Notes: generated from the letters alone by a model not told the origin. Shown: positions 35,489 through 44,687, numbered from the stretch's first letter. The stretch: DNA of 64,000 nucleotides from an uncultured Flavobacteriales bacterium (GCA_937973685.1 CALJKJ010000050.1:11173-75172), one strand, 5' to 3'. A program made the numbers and translations.

Positions 35489-37416
35489 ACGCTATTTATT
35501 TTTACATTTTCTTAATTGTTATTCACCCCTATTTAGGCTTGTGGTGGAAATCGTTTGAGCGACAAGGAATTGCAACTTGGAAAGGACTTATACCTGGTTT
35601 GAATTACTTTTATGTATTCAAAACAGGAACAAAAAAACCATGGTGGTCACTTTTAATGCTTTTTCCAGGTGTTCACATCATTATGTGGATGGTGGCAAAT
35701 GTCAGTTTGATTAGACGTTTTGGATTTTTCACCATCGGATACACCTTACAAGGTTTGTTTTTTCCATATCTCATCCTTTGGAAAATTGCAAACACACCAT
35801 CCATCACATTAATTCCTGAAACGAATTGGGCAAATCCAAAAGAGGTTGCTGTTCGAACTAACGGAGATCATGTAGCATTATTTGTTGCATTACCAATTTT
35901 GGGTCACGCAGTAGCTTATGTATTGAGTTTTCGTTCGGATAAAATTGGGAAAAAATCAAAAATCAAAGAATGGGGTGATTCTATTGTGTTTGCATTGGTT
36001 GCTGCTAGTATTATTCGTACGTATGTTTTTGAGCCTTTTCAAATCCCTACAGGTTCAATGGAAAAAACATTATTGGTTGGCGATTTTCTTTTTGTAAATA
36101 AATTAGCATATGGTCCAAAAGTTCCAGTAACGCCTCTTTCATTTCCATTAGTACACAACACAATTCCATGGATTAACGTCAAGTCTTATTCATACTTAGA
36201 AACGTGTAATTATACTCGTCTTCCTGGATTTGGTGATGTACAACGCTATGATGTGATGGTTTTTAATTATCCTTCTGGTGATACAGCAATTTATGATCCA
36301 CGTGTTCCTGATGGATTAATGGGACATGATTACCATGGAAAATTAATTGAAGAAGGATTTTATTTTTACCGCAATGAAAATGGGCAAAAATTTCAAATAA
36401 AGGCAACAGAAATTGTCAATAAATGGAACGAAAGCCACAATGTAGCTGAAGGTTCCTTAACCAATGAGCAATTGGCTCAACGTGAAAAGGATACCAAAGA
36501 TATTTTTGAATCAGCAGTAAACGAACCATTTTACAAAGGGTTTATCGATAATTTAAGCTACTGGAAAAATCGTGCGCGCCTGTCAATGGCTGTTAATAAA
36601 GTTAATTACGCAGCTGAAAATGGTCCAATCAAACATTTTGGATTAATTTACCGACCTGTTGACAAACGTGAAAATTACATCAAACGTTGTGTTGGAATAC
36701 CAGGCGACGTGTTGGAAATCAAAGATTCCCAATTATTTGTTAATGGAAAAAAAGCGACTTTCCGTTCCCCTACTCAAAATCAAGGTTATACCGTTGCTGA
36801 GAACAGTCCAGAAATGTTAACGGTTTCAAAATTAAATAGTATTGGTTTGTTTGAACAAGAACAAGACTTTGTCAGTGGACAAAATGGTGAGATCTTCCGT
36901 TTGTTTCTTACAAATGATCGATTCAATGAATTGAAAAAGGCATACCCGTCTGTTCGATTAGTTAAATACAGAGAGCCTCAGTATTCAGATAATTTGAAAA
37001 AAGGCGAAAAACCATCGTATGAAAACATGTACAACAACCTTTCTAATTTCCCGAAAGATCCATACATCAATAATACAGTTTCTGATTTTACGCGCTTTAC
37101 CGTTCCGAAAAAAGGTGTTCGCATCAGTATCAACAAAGACAATATTGCTTGGTACAGAAGAATTATTACTGCTTACGAAGGACATACATTGAAAGAAACT
37201 GCAAACGGTATTTTTATTGATGGTAAAAAAACAACAACCTATCAGTTTAAAATGAATTATTATTGGTTGATGGGAGATAATCGCAACAATTCGGCTGACT
37301 CGCGCGTGTGGGGATTTGTTCCTGAAGACCATGTTGTTGGAAGAGCATCAATTGTATGGTTTTCAAAAGGTTCATTTGGTGTTAGATGGGATCGGGTTTT
37401 CAAATGGATAAAATAA
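35485..37416 (+). CDS. lepB: Signal peptidase I
   Basis: 643-residue membrane protease that removes Sec signal peptides. Several N-terminal hydrophobic segments (about 1-150) precede the catalytic part: Ser191 in IPTGSMEKTLLVGD, Lys400 in YIKRCVGIPGD, and MGDNRNNSADSR near the C-terminus. It is much longer than the E. coli enzyme because of an added N-terminal membrane part and a large insertion between the Ser and Lys motifs (about 230-390), as is usual in Bacteroidota. Overlaps dapB by 4 bp and wbqC by 13 bp. Confidence 0.94.
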   Translation: MNAIYFYIFLIVIHPYLGLWWKSFERQGIATWKGLIPGLNYFYVFKTGTKKPWWSLLMLFPGVHIIMWMVANVSLIRRFGFFTIGYTLQGLFFPYLILWKIANTPSITLIPETNWANPKEVAVRTNGDHVALFVALPILGHAVAYVLSFRSDKIGKKSKIKEWGDSIVFALVAASIIRTYVFEPFQIPTGSMEKTLLVGDFLFVNKLAYGPKVPVTPLSFPLVHNTIPWINVKSYSYLETCNYTRLPGFGDVQRYDVMVFNYPSGDTAIYDPRVPDGLMGHDYHGKLIEEGFYFYRNENGQKFQIKATEIVNKWNESHNVAEGSLTNEQLAQREKDTKDIFESAVNEPFYKGFIDNLSYWKNRARLSMAVNKVNYAAENGPIKHFGLIYRPVDKRENYIKRCVGIPGDVLEIKDSQLFVNGKKATFRSPTQNQGYTVAENSPEMLTVSKLNSIGLFEQEQDFVSGQNGEIFRLFLTNDRFNELKKAYPSVRLVKYREPQYSDNLKKGEKPSYENMYNNLSNFPKDPYINNTVSDFTRFTVPKKGVRISINKDNIAWYRRIITAYEGHTLKETANGIFIDGKKTTTYQFKMNYYWLMGDNRNNSADSRVWGFVPEDHVVGRASIVWFSKGSFGVRWDRVFKWIK

Positions 37417-38015
37417 ACCGATCTATTTTTCCTTTAGCTGCTTTTGGAAGTATTCATTACTTTCAATCGCTACTGCAATCGCCAGGTTTTTTATTCGAGC
37501 AATTTGAACATTTCCCGAAACAAACGATTCGAAATCGTTATGAAATAAAGTCCGCTAATGGTCGTACACGGTTAACAATTCCTGTTATTAAACCTTCAGG
37601 TTCAAAAACTAACACCAAAGACATACTTATTTCAGACAAAGAAAATTGGCAACAAGTCCATTGGCGTAGTTTGATTGGTGCTTATTCAGCTGCACCCTAT
37701 TTTGAACATTATAAATCAGATGTTGAACAGCTAATTTTTTCAAAAGAAAAGTATTTAGTTGATTTCAATTTAAAAATTATTGCATTCTTTTCAGATACGT
37801 GGGACTTGCAAATTTTACCTGAATTAACAACTGAATACCATCATTTGTATGAAAATGACTTCAGAAATAACGAATTTGACAAATCCGAACTAGATAACAA
37901 CACTTCTTACATCCAAGTATTATTCGAAAAAAGCGACAATTTTGTAAAAAATTTGTCACTAATTGATTTATTATTTTGCGAAGGTCCGATGGGAAGAAAA
38001 ATTTTAACAAAATAA
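37404..38015 (+). CDS. WbqC family protein
   Basis: 203 residues of the WbqC-like family, linked in some species to surface-polysaccharide gene clusters but biochemically unclear. Recognised from IFPLAAFGSIHYFQSLLQS, NGRTRLTIPV and WRSLIGAYSAAPYFEHY. I start at ATG 37404, inside the 3' end of lepB, rather than the in-frame codon at 37386. It is the last gene of the parA-to-wbqC run. Confidence 0.85.
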   Translation: MDKINRSIFPLAAFGSIHYFQSLLQSPGFLFEQFEHFPKQTIRNRYEIKSANGRTRLTIPVIKPSGSKTNTKDILISDKENWQQVHWRSLIGAYSAAPYFEHYKSDVEQLIFSKEKYLVDFNLKIIAFFSDTWDLQILPELTTEYHHLYENDFRNNEFDKSELDNNTSYIQVLFEKSDNFVKNLSLIDLLFCEGPMGRKILTK

Positions 38016-38035
38016 TCGATTTTTTTTAAAAATAA

Positions 38036-38066
38036 TTTGTTTGAATAACAAAATGAATTATATTTG
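38036..38066 (+). promoter_or_regulatory. Consensus promoter of the orphan small RNA
   Basis: TTTG (38036-38039), exactly 19-nt spacer, TATATTTG (38059-38066). No gene follows on this strand before the convergent gene at 38314. Confidence 0.85.
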
Positions 38067-38071
38067 TAATG

Positions 38072-38141
38072 ATTTAGGTGGTTAGGTTAGGTTGATTAGA
38101 AAGAGGATTTTGGACGCCCGTCCAGAGTCCTCTTTCGCTTT
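38072..38141 (+). ncRNA. Candidate small non-coding RNA, about 70 nt
   Basis: Starts about 6 nt after a consensus promoter. The 5' part is G/U-rich with repeated GGTTA words (GGTGGTTAGGTTAGGTTGAT); the 3' part is a hairpin of up to 18 bp (38099-38116 with 38119-38136, two G-U pairs) followed by CGCTTTTT, a terminator layout. The only ATG after the promoter opens a two-codon frame (ATG ATT TAG). This promoter-seed-terminator arrangement is typical of a free-standing sRNA. Exact ends and any known-family match are unverified. Confidence 0.7.
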
Positions 38142-38142
38142 T
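38099..38142 (+). terminator. Hairpin terminator of the small RNA
   Basis: Up to 18-bp stem with core GAAAGAGGA...TCCTCTTTC and CTTTTT shortly after. The stem is stronger than needed for termination and may also be part of the mature RNA. Confidence 0.75.
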
Positions 38143-38237
38143 TAGACGTTTATTTCTGATTGTCAAGCTATTGCTTTAATACTAATCTCCAGAGTAAAAT
38201 TGTTTTCGAGAAATTTAATTTTTTTTATTTGAAAATT

Positions 38238-38278
38238 GGTCAGTCTGTAGCTTTACCACCATTTACCCGGGTAACTAA
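38238..38278 (+). repeat. Interspersed repeat family B, copy 1
   Basis: GTAGCTTTACCACC then ATTTACCCGGGTAACTAA; contains the 12-bp palindrome TTACCCGGGTAA. Two related copies lie at 50160-50252. Confidence 0.7.
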
Positions 38279-38313
38279 ATCGCATTGCAATAGTTGATTT
38301 ATCCTTAACAAAC

Positions 38314-39666
38314 CTAGCCCCCAATTCGAAAACGTTCTTTGTATAAAAATTTCTTCTGAGCCGTTTCAAAAGGTCGATACGTATAATATACATTATTATC
38401 TCTAATCAAAATTTTATCTGCATAGCGTAACGACAATGGAATTGTTTCAGCAATTTTTCCGGTTTTCACATCAAAACGTTTTAACGACATCCATCCAGCA
38501 TTATCAAACAATAAATAAATTTGTCCTGTTACTTGATCTTGAATTAGTTGCTTTTTCCAACCTGTTTGTTTTGGTTGTAAATGATAATAAATTGGTAACG
38601 AATCGATCATAATACCTACCCTTGAAAAACGATACATCCAATTTTTATAGTGATCAAAAACTAAAACAGTATCGTTATAAATAAACAAGGGAGCATATAA
38701 TTGTTTATAATAAATCGATTGCGTAAAATAGTTTGCTCCTACCCAAATCTCTGCATCAATTCCTGTTTCATTTTCTTTTTCTTTTGCCCACAATTTTGTT
38801 CGAATATCTGCCCATTTATATTCTGAACGATACAACTCCATCATCAGTTTATCTTCGATTTTCAATATTTTCTTATATGTTTCATCCCATTGATCAAATG
38901 AAAAATAATCGAATGCTGGGTAATTGGGATTGAAATTTGAAAAATAATAATTGGTAATACTAGTATCCACAATGGGTGCGATGTAGGTCATAAAATATGC
39001 TTTATCCAATTGTTGAATTTGAATTGCAGCGCTATCAGCAACAATTCCAAACACATTTTTATCCGAAATCACATGCGGGTTACCTTTAAAATCGCGGATT
39101 AATTCAGTTCCTTTGTTGGGTAAATTTAACTGCGTTAGTACCGTCGCTCCATCATAGACCAATAATTCTGTTTCTTTACGCATGTTTTTAGGATAGGTCA
39201 ACAAAAGAATATTACCGTCCTTTAAAAATTCAAAATCGTGAACTGATACACGTTTCGATTGAAAAACAGTGTCTGGTTTTCCAAAAGGTTTAATGATTAC
39301 TTCATCAATCTCTTTGAATTTAACTAAATTCATTCTGACTAGAAGTGTCGTTGTATCGTTAATCGTCCCAATAAAGCGACGTTTCAATACGGAATCAACT
39401 AATTCGTAATTGGGATGATAGAAGTGAAATGAAATTGAATCATCTGTTGCAACAACAAATGATGTTTTACCATTAAATGCAGTAAATTGATCTTTTGAAT
39501 AAGCTGAATTTTCGGTCATTGTAACACGAACAACTGGAATACCCTGTTTTGTGAAATCATCAACTATTCGCAACGTAACAACAGTTTGAGCATTAACTGT
39601 TGGTTCAATTGAAAGTATACAAACTATCCAAAAAACTATTTTTACTATCCATTTCATAGCAGTCAT
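38314..39666 (-). CDS. Exported hypothetical protein with carboxypeptidase-regulatory-like N-terminus
   Basis: 450 residues with signal peptide (MKWIVKIVFWIVCILSIEPTVNAQ). After it, a beta-sandwich region (VTLRIVDDFTKQGIPVVRVTM) resembles carboxypeptidase-regulatory-like domains. The rest has repeated strand motifs such as FLKDGNILLLTYPK, GQIYLLFDNAG and ILIRDNNVYYTYR that suggest a beta-propeller. Function unknown. ATG codons at 39666 and 39657 are both possible; the second gives the cleaner signal peptide. Confidence 0.75.
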   Translation of the reverse strand: MTAMKWIVKIVFWIVCILSIEPTVNAQTVVTLRIVDDFTKQGIPVVRVTMTENSAYSKDQFTAFNGKTSFVVATDDSISFHFYHPNYELVDSVLKRRFIGTINDTTTLLVRMNLVKFKEIDEVIIKPFGKPDTVFQSKRVSVHDFEFLKDGNILLLTYPKNMRKETELLVYDGATVLTQLNLPNKGTELIRDFKGNPHVISDKNVFGIVADSAAIQIQQLDKAYFMTYIAPIVDTSITNYYFSNFNPNYPAFDYFSFDQWDETYKKILKIEDKLMMELYRSEYKWADIRTKLWAKEKENETGIDAEIWVGANYFTQSIYYKQLYAPLFIYNDTVLVFDHYKNWMYRFSRVGIMIDSLPIYYHLQPKQTGWKKQLIQDQVTGQIYLLFDNAGWMSLKRFDVKTGKIAETIPLSLRYADKILIRDNNVYYTYRPFETAQKKFLYKERFRIGG

Positions 39667-39698
39667 TTATTGTTAGATGTTTTTATAAAAAAAATCCA

Positions 39699-39726
39699 TA
39701 AAAAAAGAGAGAATTACTTCTCTCTT
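39699..39726 (-). terminator. Rho-independent terminator of ilvE
   Basis: 9-bp stem AAGAGAGAA/TTCTCTCTT (39705-39713 with 39718-39726), 4-nt loop, T-run on the minus strand. Confidence 0.85.
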
Positions 39727-39748
39727 ACCTTTATCTGAATTGCTTATA

Positions 39749-40816
39749 TTAAACTTTAAAAGCCCAATTAAATGGATCTTCAACGATTCCTGCTTTTAAG
39801 TCATCTAAGTAAGCATGTAACTTTAATGAAAAAGTGCGGGTTTCAATAGCGGGCAAAACTAAATCACCTCCACGGTAACCAATTTTTGCAATGTGTGCGA
39901 TTGTTGCAGCGGTTCCAGCGCCAAAAGCTTCTGTCAATGTCCCATTTGCTGAAGCATCAACTAATTCTTGTACTGTCACTTTGCGTTCTTCAACAGGCAT
40001 TCCCCAATGTTGCGCTAATTCGACAACTGAACGTTTCGTTACACCTCTTAATATTGTATCAGAATCTTCAGAAGGAGTTATCAATTTGCCATCGATAACA
40101 AACATTACATTCATTGTACCTGATTCCTCAACGTATTGATGCGTTTTTCCATCTGTCCATAACAATTGGTGATAACCTCTTTGTTGTCCAGCTCTTGCAG
40201 GAAATAAAGAAGCACCATAATTACCAGCGGTTTTAGCTCGACCTACACCTCCCTCTGATGCACGTGTATAATATTCTTCAATCAACACGTTTACTGGCTC
40301 GTTGTAATAAGCTCCAACTGGACAAGTGAAAATCATGAATTTGTAAGTCTCCGATGGTTTGATGCCAATAAACTCGTCAGTGGCAAATAAAAATGGGCGA
40401 ATGTAAAGTGAATATCCTTCTTTGGAAGGAATCCAGTTTTTTTCTATCTCAACTAATTTGCGGACAAGTTCAATAAATAATTCCTCCGGAATTACAGGCA
40501 TACACATACGCTCACACGATTCAATAAATCGTTTCGCATTCATATCCGGACGAAAAATAACTAAATCACCATTTACTGAACGGTTTGCTTTCATTCCTTC
40601 AAAAATCGACTGTCCATAATGGATAGCTGACATAGCGGGGTGCATTGGAATGGGTCCGAATGGAACAATTTCGGCATCTTGCCATGCGCCATCTCTGTAA
40701 TCCATTACTAACATGTGATCTGAAAATACTTTACCAAATGGTAAGTTTTCCCAATCTACAGTGGTAATCTTTGAAACTTCGCAAGGAGTTACCTTAATAG
40801 TTGTGTTCTTGTTCAT
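39749..40816 (-). CDS. ilvE: Branched-chain amino-acid aminotransferase
   Basis: 355-residue fold-type IV PLP enzyme interconverting Leu, Ile and Val with their 2-oxo acids. The motifs SIFEGMKA, YIRPFLFATD, the EESGTMNVMFVIDGKLITP block and the ITRGVTKRSV-like stretch (ILRGVTKRSVVELA) match the longer, eukaryotic-like IlvE form common in Bacteroidota; the PLP lysine lies in the GGVGRAKTAGNYG region. It is a single-gene transcript with its own -7 box and terminator. Confidence 0.94.
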   Translation of the reverse strand: MNKNTTIKVTPCEVSKITTVDWENLPFGKVFSDHMLVMDYRDGAWQDAEIVPFGPIPMHPAMSAIHYGQSIFEGMKANRSVNGDLVIFRPDMNAKRFIESCERMCMPVIPEELFIELVRKLVEIEKNWIPSKEGYSLYIRPFLFATDEFIGIKPSETYKFMIFTCPVGAYYNEPVNVLIEEYYTRASEGGVGRAKTAGNYGASLFPARAGQQRGYHQLLWTDGKTHQYVEESGTMNVMFVIDGKLITPSEDSDTILRGVTKRSVVELAQHWGMPVEERKVTVQELVDASANGTLTEAFGAGTAATIAHIAKIGYRGGDLVLPAIETRTFSLKLHAYLDDLKAGIVEDPFNWAFKV

Positions 40817-40833
40817 ATCGATTAAAAGTTGTG

Positions 40834-40841
40834 CGAAGATA
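40834..40841 (-). promoter_or_regulatory. -7 box of ilvE
   Basis: Minus-strand TATCTTCG, the TTCG variant of TAnnTTTG, ending 17 nt before the ATG. Confidence 0.45.
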
Positions 40842-40988
40842 GGAATTTTCTGTTATTTATAATTCTACTCGAACTATTTAATAAAAAAGTGAGGGATGTG
40901 CTAACTAAAATAATATTAACCAACTCAAAGTGACTTAAATGAACTTTTAACTTTCTACATTGAATTACCTTATAAACCAATGAATGAT

Positions 40989-40996
40989 TAACTTTG
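40989..40996 (+). promoter_or_regulatory. -7 box immediately before recQ
   Basis: TAACTTTG, perfect TAnnTTTG, ending 4 nt before the ATG at 41001; predicts a leaderless or nearly leaderless mRNA. Confidence 0.55.
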
Positions 40997-41000
40997 TATC

Positions 41001-42887
41001 ATGCAAAAAAGCAACGAAATATTAAATCGTGTATGGGGTTATGGTTCATTCCGCCCCATGCAAGAAGATATTGTTGATGCTGCAATTTACGGAAAAGATG
41101 TTTTGGCGCTGCTACCTACTGGTGGAGGAAAATCAATTTGCTTTCAAGTTCCTGGTATTGCTCGTGACGGAATTTGTATTGTGATTTCACCATTGATTGC
41201 ATTGATGGAAGACCAAGTACAACAGTTACAACAACGAGGAATCAAAGCAAAAGCATTGACAAGTGGCATGTCATTTCGAGAAATCGATATTACGCTTGAT
41301 AATGCAAAGTTTGGTGGGATTGAATTTTTATACGTCTCACCAGAACGAATTCAAACACGCTTATTTCAAGAACGTGTCAAACAAATGAATGTTGGTTTGT
41401 TTGTTGTTGATGAGGCGCACTGTATTTCTGAATGGGGACATGATTTTAGGCCTTCTTACAAACAAATTAGTTTGTTGCGTCAATTGCATCCTGAAGTCCC
41501 AATGATGGCCGTTACTGCTACTGCAACAAAAGAAGTAGTCGATGATATTATCGCTTCTTTGTCGCTTAAAAATGTGCAGTTTTTTGAAGCGCCTTTCGAA
41601 CGTTCAAACATCAGTTACGAAGTATATCCAGTTTCAAATAAACTCAATGCAATTACGCGTCTTTGTAAACGAAATGAAGGAAACGTTGGCATCATTTATT
41701 GCCAAACAAGAAAAAGTGTCAAAAACGTTTTGCAACACTTATTAAGTCATGGTATCAAAGCAAACATGTACCACGGCGGTTTAAATTCGCAACAACGTTC
41801 GCTAGCACTCAATAATTGGATGTCGGAAGTAGCACCAATTATGGTTGCAACCAATGCATTCGGGATGGGAATTGACAAACCAAATGTCCGTTTTGTGACT
41901 CATTATGAATTGCCGAACAATCCCGAAGCATACTTTCAAGAAGCAGGTCGCGCAGGACGTGATGGAAATGAATCACGAACATTTGCGTTTGTTGGATCAA
42001 AAGACATTGCTGAACTAAAAGAACGAATAATCAGTCAATTCCCTCCTATTGAAACGGTAAAACTTGTTTATCGAGCAATGTGTAATTATTTGAAAATTGC
42101 AATTGGTTCGGGGAAAGACGAATCGTATACCATAGATTTTTCAGAATTCACGAAACGCTTTCAACTTAAAATTGACGTGATTTATCCAGCACTCAAATTA
42201 TTAGAGATGAACGGAGATATTGCGTTAACAGCTGATGGACTAAAAGGTTCGCGCATAAAATTCACCATTGATAATGCACATTTGTATGCTTTTCAGTTAA
42301 AAAATGCGCGAGTTGATCCATTGATTACTACCCTTTCACGTATGTATCAGGATTTATTCGAAGATTTTTCTGAAATTGATGAAACAACAGTTTGTAAACG
42401 TTTAAAAATTAATCAGCAAGAACTTGAATCGCAATTAAAATTTTTAGAAGAACGCGGTATCATTGATATAACTTGGCGAACAACATTACCTTTGGTTACT
42501 TTCTTACACGAACGTCTCCCCGATGATTACATTTCTTTTCAACCTGAAGTTTATACATTCAGAAAGGAAAAAACCTTGGAACGTGTCGAAGCAATGAGAA
42601 AATACGTTGAAAGTAGACAATGCAGACAACAATTTATTATTGAATACTTCGGTCAAACATCTAATCCATGTGGTAAATGTGATATTTGCAAAGAAAATGC
42701 ACTTTTCTCCAAACATCCACGTTTAGAAATGGAAATTTTGGATGTCGTTCAAACACCAAAAACAATGGAGGAAATATTGCTTTCCTTTGAAGAAGAATTG
42801 ACGTTGAAAATAAAAAACTTAATCCGCGAACTTTTGGTAGCGGAACGAATCAGTTTTTCGGAGAATAAGTATTCCCTTCCGAAGTAA
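41001..42887 (+). CDS. recQ: RecQ family ATP-dependent DNA helicase
   Basis: 628-residue 3'-5' helicase for recombination and replication-fork repair. Walker A LLPTGGGKS ends near 45, DEAH is at 137-140 within VVDEAHCISEWGHDFRPSY (the RecQ aromatic-rich loop follows), and QEAGRAGRDG is motif VI. A zinc site near 545-565 has cysteines in the pattern C-x16-C-x2-C-x2-C (NPCGKCDIC). A short winged-helix-like end follows; there is no HRDC domain. The 3' end overlaps the convergent regulator gene by 38 bp. Confidence 0.93.
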   Translation: MQKSNEILNRVWGYGSFRPMQEDIVDAAIYGKDVLALLPTGGGKSICFQVPGIARDGICIVISPLIALMEDQVQQLQQRGIKAKALTSGMSFREIDITLDNAKFGGIEFLYVSPERIQTRLFQERVKQMNVGLFVVDEAHCISEWGHDFRPSYKQISLLRQLHPEVPMMAVTATATKEVVDDIIASLSLKNVQFFEAPFERSNISYEVYPVSNKLNAITRLCKRNEGNVGIIYCQTRKSVKNVLQHLLSHGIKANMYHGGLNSQQRSLALNNWMSEVAPIMVATNAFGMGIDKPNVRFVTHYELPNNPEAYFQEAGRAGRDGNESRTFAFVGSKDIAELKERIISQFPPIETVKLVYRAMCNYLKIAIGSGKDESYTIDFSEFTKRFQLKIDVIYPALKLLEMNGDIALTADGLKGSRIKFTIDNAHLYAFQLKNARVDPLITTLSRMYQDLFEDFSEIDETTVCKRLKINQQELESQLKFLEERGIIDITWRTTLPLVTFLHERLPDDYISFQPEVYTFRKEKTLERVEAMRKYVESRQCRQQFIIEYFGQTSNPCGKCDICKENALFSKHPRLEMEILDVVQTPKTMEEILLSFEEELTLKIKNLIRELLVAERISFSENKYSLPK

Positions 42888-43677
42888 CCACTCGTCTTAA
42901 TTCATTTACTTCACGCTGAAGCTCTTGAATCGATTGCGATAATTGGTAGTCGTCAACACGCATATTTGGTAAGGTTGGTGAAATGTAATTCACAAATTTC
43001 CAAACTTCTAATATGTCATTCATGTGAACAAAATATGGAGCGTACATTGGATTTGTTGAACACAATTCAAAAGACTGCAAAGTTTGTACACAATTATTCA
43101 CCACTTTAAAAACAATTCCATCCTCTTTTGTAACAACGATACACGCTGTTCCATTTCTAATTGATGACCAATTTTGAATGTATTCAGCAATAACATAAGA
43201 TCCTTCATCAACTGGCGGCATGGAATCACCTTTGATTGGAAAGGAACGGTATTTTCTGTTTTTCGATAAAAATGGCAAACTAAAGGTTGGCAATACTTTC
43301 AAATAATCCGGATCAGCATAGCCAGATGTATATCCTGCTCGCGCTTCTTGTGGAATCATTTCAATTAATTCTTCCTCGTTTTGATCGACAATTGCTGTTA
43401 AAACCCTCAAGTTTTTTCCATTGATATCCGCATACAAACCCGATTTAATTGTTGCCCAATCGGAGTCAGTGAAAGTAGAAAAGTCTTTTGTTAATAACGC
43501 GTCTATTGGAATAGCAAAGAAAGCACTCAACGAAATAATCGTATCGATTCCTGGTTCTGCAATCCCATTTTCATAACCCGAATAACTACTTCTAGTCAAA
43601 CCAAGTGCAGCAGCAACTTCTTCTTGTGATTTTTGCGCTAATTTGCGCAGCAACTTTAAATTATTCCCAACAACCAT
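42850..43677 (-). CDS. LexA/CI-like transcriptional regulator: XRE helix-turn-helix plus S24 peptidase domain
   Basis: 275 residues. Residues 1-62 form an XRE helix-turn-helix (SQEEVAAALGLTRSSYSGYENGIAEP); the C-terminal half is an S24 self-cleaving peptidase domain with Ser152 (IKGDSMPPV) and Lys191 (IVFKVVNN). An Ala-Gly pair (A114-G115) is a plausible self-cleavage site. It is therefore a candidate damage-responsive repressor. A palindrome overlapping its own -7 box suggests autoregulation. Overlaps the recQ 3' end by 38 bp tail to tail, so a link to DNA repair is possible but inferred. Confidence 0.88.
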   Translation of the reverse strand: MVVGNNLKLLRKLAQKSQEEVAAALGLTRSSYSGYENGIAEPGIDTIISLSAFFAIPIDALLTKDFSTFTDSDWATIKSGLYADINGKNLRVLTAIVDQNEEELIEMIPQEARAGYTSGYADPDYLKVLPTFSLPFLSKNRKYRSFPIKGDSMPPVDEGSYVIAEYIQNWSSIRNGTACIVVTKEDGIVFKVVNNCVQTLQSFELCSTNPMYAPYFVHMNDILEVWKFVNYISPTLPNMRVDDYQLSQSIQELQREVNELRRVVTSEGNTYSPKN

Positions 43678-43688
43678 TTGATCAAATT

Positions 43689-43708
43689 TTAATCAAAAAT
43701 ATGATTAA
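43689..43708. promoter_or_regulatory. Putative autoregulatory operator
   Basis: Inverted repeat TTAATCA-N6-TGATTAA. Its 6-bp centre holds most of the minus-strand -7 box of the regulator gene. Additional TTTTAATC half-site words lie nearby (43687-43694, 43710-43717). Confidence 0.6.
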
Positions 43709-43725
43709 TTTTTAATCTTTTCAAA
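43694..43725 (-). promoter_or_regulatory. Promoter of the LexA-like regulator gene
   Basis: Minus-strand TTTG (43722-43725), 20-nt spacer, TATTTTTG (43694-43701), 16 nt before the ATG; overlaps the putative operator. Confidence 0.7.
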
Positions 43726-43748
43726 TGAAATGAGATTTTTTTTAAATT

Positions 43749-44687
43749 TTAATCAGCTGAAACAACTTCAGTCACTTTCGGTTTTCGCTTCTTACGACCT
43801 TTGAAAAGTATTGGCGTGCCTAAATCGGCTGCATAAACTTTCGTGAATTTCGCACCGATAAATATAATTTGAGATGTATAATACATCCAAACCAACAATA
43901 CTAAAATTGTTCCTGCAACACCAGCTTTACTTCCGAAGAAATAATTTTGTAAATAATACTTTATGATTAACTGACCAAATAATAACAATATCGCTGTAAT
44001 TAATCCACCAACAAAAGCTGTCCGAAATGTGACAAATCCGTCATGAACAAATTTAAAAACTAAGGTAAACAACAAGCCGTTCATTACAATTGAAAAGACG
44101 GTAAGAGCGCTCGATAAAACTAGTTGTTCCAAGCCGTTTGGATCTTCAAACAATTGATGACCAATAGACATCAAAAAGGTTTCACCAAAATACATGATCA
44201 TGATAACGGATGTAAACATTGGCAACAAAATAATCGACAGTAATTTAGAACCAATGGTATGTTTGATGCGCTTTTTACGATCTGCAATACTAATTTTTAT
44301 ATCATAAAATTCATTAATACTTGTTCGAAGCGAAGATAAAAGCGCAGAGCTAGATAATAACAATGCAAAAACGCCAACAATATTCATCACCAAACTACTT
44401 TTTTCAAAATTTCCATTGCGCAAGAAATCCAGAATTGCTGCAGAATCTTTCAAGCCAACTTGTTCTTTCAATAATTTGTCAATCATTACCAAAATAGCAT
44501 CTTGTCCAACGAATTGACCAAACGACAACAAAGCTAAATACAAGGTAGGTACAAGTGCGAAAATTCCGTAATATGCCAATGCGGCGCCATGAAAAAACGA
44601 TTGCTCCTGAAAAAACTCAACAAACGTTTTTTTAATAACTGATATAAATTCGGAGATCGATAACTTATTTACGTTGCTTTTTGACAT
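43749..44687 (-). CDS. YihY/BrkB family inner-membrane protein
   Basis: 312-residue polytopic membrane protein with about six hydrophobic helices. The family signatures FFHGAALAYYGIFALVPTLYLAL and LVWMYYTSQIIFIGAKFTKVYA are present. Once mis-annotated as ribonuclease BN, its true role is unclear. Its 5' end overlaps the upstream ABC ATPase gene by 23 bp, an unusual pairing suggesting co-expression. Basic C-terminus (FKGRKKRKPK). Confidence 0.9.
   Translation of the reverse strand: MSKSNVNKLSISEFISVIKKTFVEFFQEQSFFHGAALAYYGIFALVPTLYLALLSFGQFVGQDAILVMIDKLLKEQVGLKDSAAILDFLRNGNFEKSSLVMNIVGVFALLLSSSALLSSLRTSINEFYDIKISIADRKKRIKHTIGSKLLSIILLPMFTSVIMIMYFGETFLMSIGHQLFEDPNGLEQLVLSSALTVFSIVMNGLLFTLVFKFVHDGFVTFRTAFVGGLITAILLLFGQLIIKYYLQNYFFGSKAGVAGTILVLLVWMYYTSQIIFIGAKFTKVYAADLGTPILFKGRKKRKPKVTEVVSAD

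Noticed and set aside
38221..38226. T-run after the small RNA region as a second terminator
   Set aside because: No hairpin precedes it closely; the hairpin at 38099-38136 explains termination better.
39891..40139. 82-codon plus-strand frame across ilvE
   Set aside because: Antisense shadow of a clearly coding gene; no promoter or homology cue.
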